Source: Candidatus Latescibacterota bacterium
GTDB lineage: Bacteria > Latescibacterota > UBA2968 > UBA8231
Reading direction: 5' to 3'
DNA length: 9,714 bases
Assembly: GCA_022827165.1 (NCBI GenBank)
Contig: JAJDTN010000159.1
Location: 1 to 9,714 of the forward strand
Position 1 is the stretch's first letter. Each line of letters opens with the position of its first letter. The position numbers and the translations under genes are program-made. The notes under the pieces were generated by a model that saw nothing but the letters and a program-made list of their open reading frames with translations, did not search any database and had not been told where the DNA came from. Of the stretch, positions 1-7,500 are shown piece after piece.

Positions 1-308
1 TGCTCGACCGCGTCGGCCTCGGCGGCCGCCTCGGCCACTACCCTGTTCAGCTGTCGGGCGGCGAGCAGCAGCGCGTCGGACTGGCGCGGGCCTTCATCCA
101 TCGGCCGCGCATCCTCTTCGCCGACGAGCCCACGGGCAACCTCGACACCGACACCGGCGCCGCCGTCGCCGACCTGCTCTTCGAGCTCAACCAGGAGGCG
201 GGCACCACCCTGGTGCTGGTCACCCACGACACCGACCTGGCCGGGCGCTGCCGCCGCGTCATCCGCCTGCGGGCCGGCGCCGTGGCCGCCGACACGGCCG
301 GGGGCTGA
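1..308 (+). CDS. ABC transporter ATP-binding protein, C-terminal part (LolD/YbbA-like), 5' truncated by window edge
   Basis: The last 101 residues of an ABC ATPase are visible, read from base 3 to a TGA at 306-308. The signature motif [15 protein letters not shown] starts at base 51. Walker B with its catalytic Glu ([12 protein letters not shown]) starts at 111, and the H-loop VTHD is at 219-230. The Walker A and Q-loop half lies outside the window. The EPTGNLD variant of Walker B is typical of the MacB/LolD/FtsE/YbbA class, which pairs with FtsX-type permeases. That is exactly what follows: the permease starts 5 nt after this stop, so the two are almost certainly co-transcribed and translationally coupled. 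The inferred role is to drive an envelope export or mechanotransmission complex by ATP hydrolysis at the inner face of the cytoplasmic membrane. YbbA is the most likely orthologue because of the permease length and nearby tesA, but LolD cannot be excluded. Confidence 0.95.
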   Translation, partial: LDRVGLGGRLGHYPVQLSGGEQQRVGLARAFIHRPRILFADEPTGNLDTDTGAAVADLLFELNQEAGTTLVLVTHDTDLAGRCRRVIRLRAGAVAADTAGG

Positions 309-313
309 CCCCC

Positions 314-2857
314 GTGTGGGCCCTGCGCATGGCCTGGCGCGACAGCCGCGGATTCCGCCGCCGGCTGTTGTTCCACACCGCCGCCATCGCCATCGGCATC
401 GCCGCCCTCACCGCCCTCCGCGGCCTGAGCCTGGCCATGGAGGCGGGCGTCGCCCGCCAGGCGGCGGAGCTGCTGGGCGCCGACCTGGAGATCGAGAGCG
501 GCCAGCCCTTCTCCGGCGAGGCCGAGGCCGTCTTCGACTCCCTCGGCGGGCGCCAGGCGCGGCAGGTGGAGACCCACTCGATGGTGCTGCTGCCGGCCTC
601 GGGCGGATCGCGCCTGGTGGAGGTCCGCGCCCTGGAGGGGAAGTGGCCGTTCTACGGCCGGGTGCGCACCGACCCACCCGGCGCCTGGGCCGTCCTGGGC
701 GCCGGCGGCGGGGCCCTGGTCGACGACGGCGTGATGCGGCAGTTCGACGCCGAGGTGGGGGACTCGGTGCAGGTCGGCCGGCGCCGGTTCCGGATCGCCG
801 GACGCGTCCTCTCCGTCCCCGGGGAGACGGCGGTGCGCAGCGACGTGCGCCCGCCGGTGTTCATCCCCCTCCAGCATTTGGACGAGACCGGGCTGGTCCG
901 GTACGGCAGCCGCGTCGAGCACAAGCGCTACTTCGCCTTCGACGACGGCCGCCCGGCGGGGGGCCTGGCCGGCGGCGTGGAGGAGCGCCTTCGCCTCTCC
1001 GACCCGGGCCTCGACGCCGACACCGCCGCCGACCGGCAGCGGCGCCTCGGCCGCACCATCCGCAACCTCGACGCCTTCCTCGGGCTCGGCGGGTTCATCG
1101 CCCTGCTCCTGGGGGCGGTGGGCGTGGCCAGCGCCATCCACGCCCACGTGGAGCAGAAGCTCGAGACCGTCGCCGTGCTGCGGGCCCTGGGCGCCAGCAG
1201 CCGGCAGGCCCTGGCCGTCTACCTGCTGCAGGCCGGGGCCATGGGCTTGGCCGGCTCCGTCGCCGGGGCGCTGGCGGGGCTGGGGGTCATGCTCCTGCTG
1301 CCGCAGGTGGTGGCCGGCTTCCTGCCCGGCGCCGTGGAGACCGTCCTGTCGCCGCGGCCCCTGCTCGAGGGCGTGGGGATCGGCACCGCCATCGCCGTGC
1401 TGTTCGCGGCGCGGCCGCTGCTGGCCGTGCGCGGCGCCAGTCCCCTCCTCGCCCTGCGCGCCTCGTACGAGACCGGCACGCGCGCCGGCGACCGCCTGCT
1501 GCGGCTGCTGGTGCTGGCCGCGGCCGCCGCCGGTGCCTGCCTGGTGGCGCGGCTGTTGACCGGGCGGGTGGACCACGCCCTGATGTTCACCGGCGGCACC
1601 GCCGCCGCCCTGCTGCTGCTGGCGGCGGCCGCCCTCGCCCTGCGCGCCGGCACGCGCCGGTTCTTCCCGCGGCGCTGGAGCTACGTCTGGCGCCAGGGCC
1701 TGGCCAACCTCCATCGGCCCCACAACCAGACCCTGCTGCTGCTCGTCAGCCTCGGTCTGGGCGTCTTCCTGGTCGCCGCCCTGCACACCGCCCAGAGCTC
1801 GATCCTCTCCCACCTGGCCCGCCTCGGCGGCGGCGATCAGCCGAACATGGTGCTCTTCGACATCCAGACCGATCAGCGCGAGGCGGTGGCCGAACTCGTC
1901 GAGGGGCTGGGCATGCCGGTGCTGCAGCAGGTGCCGGTGGTGGCCATGCGCCTGGCCGAGGTCAAGGGGCGCAGCGTCGACGAGATCGCCGATGAGAGGG
2001 GCGGGCGCCGCAACTGGGCCCTGCACCGCGAGTACCGGTCCACCTACCGCGACCACCTCACCGACAGCGAGCGGCTGCTGTCCGGCCGCCACGGGGCGCC
2101 GCCGTCCGGCCCGGCGGCCGCCGCGGACGCAGAGAGGGGTGCCGGCGCCGTCTCTCTCGAGCAGGGGGTGGCCGCCCGCCTCGGCGTGACCGTGGGCGAC
2201 GAGCTGGTCTTCGACGTGCAGGGCGTGCGCGTGCCGGTGATCGTCTCCGGACTGCGCGAGGTCGACTGGCAGCGGATCATGCCCAACTTCCTGGTCGTGT
2301 TCTCCACGGGCGTGCTCGAGCGGGCGCCCCAGTTCCACGTTCTCGTCAGCCGCGCCGACATCGAGACCCGGGCGCGCCTGCAGCGGGAGGTCGTCGGGGC
2401 CTTTCCCAACGTCTCCGCCATCGATCTCGACCTGATCCTGCGCACCGTCGACAAGGTCCTCGACCGGGTCGCCGCCGTGGTCCGCTTCATGGCGCTGTTC
2501 AGCGTCGCCACCGGTCTCGTGGTGCTCGCCGCGTCGGTGTCGGCGAGCCGCTTCCAGCGCCTGCGCGAGAGCGCCCTGCTGCGCACCCTCGGCGCCAGCC
2601 GCCGTCAGGTGGGGCGCATCCTGCTGGTGGAGTACGCCGCCCTCGGCGCCCTGGCCGCCGCCACCGGCCTGGCCCTGGCCCTCGGCGGCGGCTGGGGCCT
2701 GGCGACCTGGGTCTTCGACGTCGCCTTCCAGCCGGCCTGGGGCTGGCTGGCGGGAATGGCGGTGGCCGTGCCCCTACTGACCGTCGCCTTCGGCGTCGCC
2801 GGCAGCCGGGGGGTCCGTAGCGTCCCGCCCCTCGAGGTCCTCCGGCGAGCCGGTTGA
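314..2857 (+). CDS. FtsX/MacB-family ABC transporter permease, YbbP-like, 847 aa
   Basis: This integral membrane subunit partners the upstream ATPase. The layout is a duplicated FtsX permease with about ten hydrophobic segments. These are TM1 near residues 19-41, a periplasmic MacB-like domain (about 45-250), TMs near 258-276, 302-329 and 353-371, two middle TMs near 396-444, another near 472-490, a second periplasmic domain (about 500-715), and three final TMs near 720-745, 770-795 and 808-828. The cytoplasmic coupling motif occurs twice, as VAVLRALGASSRQ (about 287-299) and SALLRTLGASRRQ (about 753-765). That is expected of a two-module permease. The segments REYRSTYRD and IMPNFLVVFSTGVLE also fit the YbbP family, and length is close to E. 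coli YbbP (about 800). The start is taken as GTG at 314; ATG at 329 would remove only five residues. No strong Shine-Dalgarno is seen, consistent with coupling to the upstream stop. Its substrate is unknown. The 3' 84 bp overlap the antisense esterase gene. Confidence 0.93.
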   Translation: MWALRMAWRDSRGFRRRLLFHTAAIAIGIAALTALRGLSLAMEAGVARQAAELLGADLEIESGQPFSGEAEAVFDSLGGRQARQVETHSMVLLPASGGSRLVEVRALEGKWPFYGRVRTDPPGAWAVLGAGGGALVDDGVMRQFDAEVGDSVQVGRRRFRIAGRVLSVPGETAVRSDVRPPVFIPLQHLDETGLVRYGSRVEHKRYFAFDDGRPAGGLAGGVEERLRLSDPGLDADTAADRQRRLGRTIRNLDAFLGLGGFIALLLGAVGVASAIHAHVEQKLETVAVLRALGASSRQALAVYLLQAGAMGLAGSVAGALAGLGVMLLLPQVVAGFLPGAVETVLSPRPLLEGVGIGTAIAVLFAARPLLAVRGASPLLALRASYETGTRAGDRLLRLLVLAAAAAGACLVARLLTGRVDHALMFTGGTAAALLLLAAAALALRAGTRRFFPRRWSYVWRQGLANLHRPHNQTLLLLVSLGLGVFLVAALHTAQSSILSHLARLGGGDQPNMVLFDIQTDQREAVAELVEGLGMPVLQQVPVVAMRLAEVKGRSVDEIADERGGRRNWALHREYRSTYRDHLTDSERLLSGRHGAPPSGPAAAADAERGAGAVSLEQGVAARLGVTVGDELVFDVQGVRVPVIVSGLREVDWQRIMPNFLVVFSTGVLERAPQFHVLVSRADIETRARLQREVVGAFPNVSAIDLDLILRTVDKVLDRVAAVVRFMALFSVATGLVVLAASVSASRFQRLRESALLRTLGASRRQVGRILLVEYAALGALAAATGLALALGGGWGLATWVFDVAFQPAWGWLAGMAVAVPLLTVAFGVAGSRGVRSVPPLEVLRRAG

Positions 2858-3526
2858 GGCGCGCGGCGCCAGCAGCGGCTCCAGCGCCGCCCACACCGTC
2901 TCCGCCACCCGGCGGTGGCCGGCCGCGTTCGGGTGGATGCCGTCGTCGAGCATCAGTTCGCGGTCGCCGCCGACCCCCTCCAGGAGCCTCGGGATCAGCA
3001 CCGCCCCGTTGGCCTGCGCCAGGCGCGGAAAGACGGCCTGGAAGTCCTGGATGTACGGCTCCCCCAGGTTCGGCGGCAGGCGCACCCCGGCCACGACCAG
3101 GACGGCCTCCGGGAACCTCGCCTGCACCCGGTCGAGGATGCCCTGCAGGTTGCCTTCGGTCTGGTCCCGGGGCAGACCGCGCAGACCGTCGTTGCCGCCG
3201 AGGGCCAGGACGAAGACGTCCACCGGGGGACGCAGGACCCAGTCGATGCGGCGCAGTCCGGCGGCGGTGGTCTCGCCGGCGAGGCCGGCATTGGCGGTAC
3301 GCACCGGCCAGGCGAGGGAGTCCAGCCGCGCCTGGATCAGGGCCGGGAAGGCCTGCGCCGGTTCGACGCCGTAGCCGGCGGTCAGGGAGTCGCCGAAGAA
3401 CAGGACCGTCCGCGGGTCCGGCGCCGGCTCGGCGAGGGCGGCCCCGGCCAGCAGGGCGCACAGGGCCAGCGTCCGGCGGCCTCGCCGTCTTCCGCGGCGG
3501 TCGTCGATCGGCCCGGGTGGCATCAT
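2774..3526 (-). CDS. tesA: TesA-like SGNH-family arylesterase / acyl-CoA thioesterase, secreted
   Basis: This is a serine ester/thioester hydrolase of the GDSL/SGNH family, probably periplasmic. All four blocks are present: GDSLTAGYG with nucleophile Ser47, NAGLAGETT with oxyanion Gly84, LGGNDGLRG with Asn112, and DDGIHPN with Asp195 and His198. The GGNDGLRG and DDGIHPN strings match E. coli TesA (recalled, not searched), so esterase/thioesterase/lysophospholipase-type activity is likely but the substrate is open. The N-terminus has a basic stretch (RRGRRRGRR, residues 10-18), then a hydrophobic core to about residue 32 ending ALA-EP, a plausible signal peptidase I site. Two adjacent ATGs at 3526 and 3523 are possible starts; neither has a clear ribosome site. 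The SGNH fold should end near residue 220. The last 27 residues are an acidic Gly/Pro-rich tail lying wholly antisense to the permease 3' end. The gene converges on the permease and diverges from the metallo-hydrolase gene. Confidence 0.93.
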   Translation of the reverse strand: MMPPGPIDDRRGRRRGRRTLALCALLAGAALAEPAPDPRTVLFFGDSLTAGYGVEPAQAFPALIQARLDSLAWPVRTANAGLAGETTAAGLRRIDWVLRPPVDVFVLALGGNDGLRGLPRDQTEGNLQGILDRVQARFPEAVLVVAGVRLPPNLGEPYIQDFQAVFPRLAQANGAVLIPRLLEGVGGDRELMLDDGIHPNAAGHRRVAETVWAALEPLLAPRASTGSPEDLEGRDATDPPAAGDAEGDGQ

Positions 3527-3622
3527 CGCCGCCGGCCCGATCCGTCCCGGTCCGTGCCCAACCCGTCCGTCATTGCGTGGCGCCCATGTCTCCCGTCCGT
3601 GTGCGGGAAAGTCCGTGTGGCG

Positions 3623-3628
3623 AGTATA
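3623..3628 (-). promoter_or_regulatory. Possible -10 box (TATACT) of the tesA-like gene on the reverse strand
   Basis: Read on the minus strand, the same A/T patch gives TATACT, a good -10 match. It overlaps the plus-strand TATAAT by four bases. A weak -35 candidate (TCGAAT, 3 of 6 matches to consensus) lies about 18 bp upstream at 3647-3652. Transcription would start near 3616, leaving about 90 nt of leader before the ATG pair at 3526/3523. This is a motif match only. Confidence 0.35.
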
Positions 3629-3630
3629 AT
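3625..3630 (+). promoter_or_regulatory. Consensus -10 box (TATAAT) of the metallo-hydrolase gene
   Basis: A perfect TATAAT occurs 45 bp before the ATG at 3676, inside an otherwise very GC-rich region. No good TTGACA-like -35 is seen 16-18 bp upstream, and the extended -10 TGn is absent. The promoter may therefore be weak or activator-dependent, or use a lineage-specific -35. A start near 3637 would give a leader of about 40 nt that includes the ribosome site GAGGAGAG (3662-3669). Confidence 0.6.
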
Positions 3631-3675
3631 GTGCTTCATCCCGTCCATTCGACCCGTTGCCGAGGAGAGCCCCTG

Positions 3676-4512
3676 ATGAAGACCCTTCTGCTGCCCCTGT
3701 GGCCGCTGCTGGCCGCCGGCGCCCTGTCCGCCCAGGAGCTGACGGTCACCCCGGTGACCGGCGGCATCCACATGATCAACGGCCGCGGCGGCAACATCGG
3801 CGTCTGCGCCGGCGACGACGGCCTGCTGCTGATCGACGCCAAGTTCGCCAACCTCGCCGAGCCGATGCGCGCCGCCCTCGCCGGCCTCGGGGAGGGCGAT
3901 CCCGCCTTCCTCCTCAACACCCACTACCACCCCGACCATACCGGCGGCAATGCCGTCTTCGGCGCCGTCACTGCGATCCTGGCGCACCACAATGTCCGCG
4001 CCCGCCTGATGGCCGGGGAGGACCCGCCGCCCGAGGCCCTGCCCGTGCTCACCTTCGAGGAGGGGGTCTCCCTGCACTTCAACGGCGAGGAGATCGAGGT
4101 CGTCCACTTTCCGGCGGCCCACACCGACGGCGACGCCGTCGTGTTCTTCACCGGCTCCGACGCGGTCCACATGGGCGACATCATGTTCCACGGGCTGTTC
4201 CCCTTCGTCGACATCGACGCCGGCGGCAGCGTCGACGGGGTGATCGCCGCCGTCGAGGCGGTGCTGGCGCGGACCGGCCCCGAGACGCGGGTCATCCCCG
4301 GCCACGGGGATCTGGCCGCGCCCGACGATCTGCGCACCTACCTGCGCATGATCCGCGAGACCCGGGCGGCGGTGGAGGACGGGATGGTCGCGGGCAAGAC
4401 GCTGGAGGAGCTGCAGGCCGCCGGCGTGGCGCAGGAGTGGTCCGGCTGGAGCTGGGGCTTCATCTCCGCCGAGCGCTGGATCGCCACCCTGCACCGCGGC
4501 GCGGGAGGGTGA
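3676..4512 (+). CDS. Secreted metallo-beta-lactamase-fold metallo-hydrolase
   Basis: This 278-residue protein is a binuclear zinc hydrolase of the MBL superfamily. Expected metal ligands are all visible: THYHPDH (His83, His85, Asp87, His88), His149 in AAHTDGD, Asp168 in HMGDIMF, and His210 in IPGHGD. The start at 3676 is supported by a strong ribosome site (GAGGAGAG, 3662-3669, six bases upstream) and a textbook signal peptide. That peptide has Lys2, a hydrophobic core at residues 4-17, and likely cleavage after LSA before Gln20. The open frame extends upstream to 2857, but that part is low-complexity and antisense to the esterase, so it is rejected. The substrate is unknown. Non-lactamase envelope members of this family act on thioesters, lactones or other esters, and nothing here points specifically to beta-lactams. 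The gene stands alone, divergent from the esterase and convergent with the protease, whose stop lies 15 bp past its own. Confidence 0.9.
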   Translation: MKTLLLPLWPLLAAGALSAQELTVTPVTGGIHMINGRGGNIGVCAGDDGLLLIDAKFANLAEPMRAALAGLGEGDPAFLLNTHYHPDHTGGNAVFGAVTAILAHHNVRARLMAGEDPPPEALPVLTFEEGVSLHFNGEEIEVVHFPAAHTDGDAVVFFTGSDAVHMGDIMFHGLFPFVDIDAGGSVDGVIAAVEAVLARTGPETRVIPGHGDLAAPDDLRTYLRMIRETRAAVEDGMVAGKTLEELQAAGVAQEWSGWSWGFISAERWIATLHRGAGG

Positions 4513-4527
4513 GCGGCGCCGCCCGGA

Positions 4528-7500
4528 TCAGCGGATCAGCATGCAGCGCCGGGTCTCGGCGACATCGCCGGTGGTGAGGCGGATGAAGTAGACGCCGGTG
4601 GAGAGCGGGGACCCCCGGTCGTCGGTGCCGGACCAGCGCACTTTGTGCAGGCCCGGGGCGCGCGCCTCGTCGACGAGCCGGCGGACCCGCTGTCCCAGCA
4701 GGTTGAAGATGTCGATCCGCACCCGGCCGGCGGCTCCCAGCCGGAAGGGGATGACCGTGCTCGCGTTGAAGGGATTCGGATAGCTCCCCAAGAGCCGGGT
4801 CGTGCGCGGCACGGGGGCGTCCAGGGCCACCGCCGTCGGCGGGTTCTCCAGTGAGAACAGACCCGCCGGCGTGGCCACGTAGAGGGTGGACGGGTCGGAG
4901 GGGTCGACGGCGAGGTCGTTGATCCACGGGACCCCCGGATAGCCCGTGTGCAGGGGCCGCCAGGTCTCGCCGCGGTCGGGGCTGTGGTACAGCTCGCGGT
5001 CGGCGGCCAGGTAGAGAGCGTCGGCGTCGACCGGGTGGCCGCGCAGGCGCGCCGTCTGCCAGGAGCCCGTCCGGGGCTCCTGGACCCGGCGCCAGGTCCG
5101 CCCGCCGTCGCCGGAGACGAAGCAGCCGGCGTCAGCCGCCGCGTAGAGGAGGCCGGCCTCGTCCGGATGCCGGGCCAGGTCCAGGCCCGAGACTCCCGGC
5201 TCGAGGCGGCCGGCCACCCTCCAGTCCCGGCCGTCCTTGTGGCCGACCCAGAGGGAGTCTCCGTAGAGCACGGCCAGGGTGTCCCGAGAAGCCAGCAGGG
5301 CTCCTCCCGGGAGCGGTCGCATGACCTGCCCCCGGTCGACGGCTGTCTGGTCCAGGTCGGAGAAGGGACCCATCCTCTCCCAGCTCTCACCGTGGTCCGA
5401 GCTCCGCCACAGACCTGCGTCGGCGAGGTAGACGACGCCGGACCTCCACGGGTCCGCGAAGAGGGAAGGACGGGGAGCGGAAGAGGGGTCGAAGCGAGGG
5501 CGATCTGCGCCGATCTCGAGGAGTTCCCAGCTCTCACCGCCGGTCGTGCTCCGCCGCAGGTAGCCGGGGTAAAACGGAACGATCCGCACCCGGCTGTCCC
5601 ACGGGGCCTGGAAGACGACCTCGTAGGGGGACGTGTTCAGCCCTTTCAGGTCGTCGAACCACACGGTGCCGACGGGGGATGGGCTCTCGACCCTCAGCGG
5701 GACCGCGGTCTCGCCCCGGTCGCGGGAGACGTACACCGCCCGGGAAGTCCGGATCGTGAGGCCGGAGGGACCGAAGGCGTTCACCCTCTGCAGGTAGTTT
5801 TGGGCGACCGGATCGAACCGCGCCCCGGTCCCCTGCCACGTGTCGCCGCCGTCGTGACTGCGGAACAGCGATTCTTCCGTGTGCGCGTAGAGCAGACCGG
5901 GCTCGAAGTCCGAGACGGCCACGCCCTCGACCTCGCTCCCGAGGTCCACGTCCAGAGTCCGCCAGGTGGCCCCCTCATCCGAGGTGTGGTGGAGAGTCGT
6001 GCCCTCCCAGACCCTGGTCCGGGCGTTGGAATCCAGATTCAGGTGGTTCTCGAGCAGATAGAACCCACCCGGGATCCAGGGATCCGGAACGGGCGGGCGG
6101 TACCCATACCTGACGGGAACGTAGCCGACGTCCCGCGCCCCCGTCCCGTCGAGCCGCCAGAGGCGATCCGAATGCCAGTCGGATGGAACCCAGGCATACG
6201 TCCTCTCCCGGTCGGCCGGATGGGACCAGACCCCCATCGCACGGCCCTCGACGGCGAACCGCGTCCACGTCCGTGCCCAGTCGTCGGAAAGGAAGACCGC
6301 TTCGTCCGAAGCCGCGTACAGCCGGCCGGGGAGATGGTCGTCGACGAAGGCGGCGACAGTGCCCCCGGGCATGGGCACCGGCGACCACGTCGTCCCCCCA
6401 TCGAGGGTGGTGAACAGGTAGCCTCCGTCCTCGACGACGTAGGCGGTCCGGGGATCTTCATGGTCGCGGTGGACCATGCTGCGAAGGAAGAACGGCTCGC
6501 GGTCCATGATCATGAAGGAGGTGGGGTGCCAGGAGGCCCCCTGGTCGAGAGACCGCCACACGCGCCCGCTGGTCCGCCCGTACCAGGCCCCGCCCTGACG
6601 GGCGTCGACCTGCAGGAGCGGGCTCTCGTGCGTCACGGCTGGTTCCACGGGCCGCCAGTCTCCGGCCAGGCCGGAGTCGGTCACGCCGGCAGGTCCACCG
6701 GCGTCTTCGATCTCGATGCGTTCGGCCTCGCTCCGGCCGATGTTGCCGTTGGCGTCCTCCACCTCGACGGTGATCGAGTACGTCCCCGCGGGTCCCTCCC
6801 ACCGGGCCTGGTAGGCGCCGTCCCTCCCGGCCATGGGCAGGTCGGCCCTCAGGGTGGAGTCGGGCAGGCCGTGGATCCGGGCCGACACGCGGCGGATCCC
6901 GCTGCCCTCGAGGATGTGGCTGCGGCGAATCTGGAGGAGGAGGCCCTCCCGGCCGGCGGACAGACGCAGGCGTTCCACCCTCGGCGGCGTGATGTCGGGG
7001 CGCCGCGTGACCGCAAAGGCGGCCGTGTCCCTCCACACCTGGAACGGGGTGCGGACCTCCAGCACGAAGGTCAGCTCCGTGCCGGCGGCCTCGGCCAGGG
7101 CCAGGAACTCCGGCGACCGGGAACTGCGCGCCTTGTGCGGCCCGTCCCCAGCGAAGCGGACGATCCCGTCGGATACCCTGGCAGCGCCCCCGCTCGGACT
7201 GGAGAGGCGGAAGCTCAGGGCGCGCAGCAGATCCGGCGCCGTCGCCGGCAGCAGGAGATCCACCCGGAAGAGGTCCCCTGGATCGAGGCGGTCCGTCCCC
7301 TGCCAGTCGCGCACCCGCCACTGGATGCCTTCCTGCCGGGCGCTGATCACGGGGATCCCCAGGTCCTGCCGGCCGATGGTGTCGGCTCCGGTCACGGCGG
7401 TGAGCCGCAACCGCGCCATCTGCCAGCCGGCGAAGTCCGCGGCCACGAGGACCCGCGGCGGTCCGTCGAGGATGCCGGCCGGATGGGGAACGTCCGGCAG

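Larger units (their letters stand above)
3527..3675. other. Divergent intergenic spacer between tesA-like and metallo-hydrolase genes
   Basis: This 149-bp spacer separates two genes transcribed away from each other, so both promoters should lie here. It is visibly richer in A/T around 3604-3650 than the flanking genes, and it contains the only consensus TATAAT noticed in a promoter-like setting in the window. No terminator, operator repeat or small ORF was recognised. Confidence 0.7.

Noticed and set aside
47..2338. Minus-strand open frame of 763 residues opposite the ATPase and permease
   Set aside because: It is a Gln/Gly/His/Arg-rich low-complexity translation typical of an antisense shadow. 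The plus strand has conserved ABC signature and FtsX motifs throughout.
3451..3526. Lipoprotein or twin-arginine signal in the esterase
   Set aside because: LALC lacks the small residue needed before Cys in a lipobox. RRTLAL only loosely resembles the twin-arginine consensus within a generally Arg-rich leader.
2854..3675. N-terminal extension of the metallo-hydrolase frame back to 2854
   Set aside because: The extension is Arg/Pro/Gly-rich shadow of the esterase gene. The ATG at 3676 has a strong ribosome site, an upstream TATAAT and a clear signal peptide directly after it.
4513..4550. Possible bidirectional terminator between the metallo-hydrolase and protease genes
   Set aside because: There is a 10-bp GC palindrome (4513-4522) and partial pairing of GGCGCCGC with GCAGCGCC, but no T-run on either strand. 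The right half is coding sequence of the protease, so it is too weak to call.
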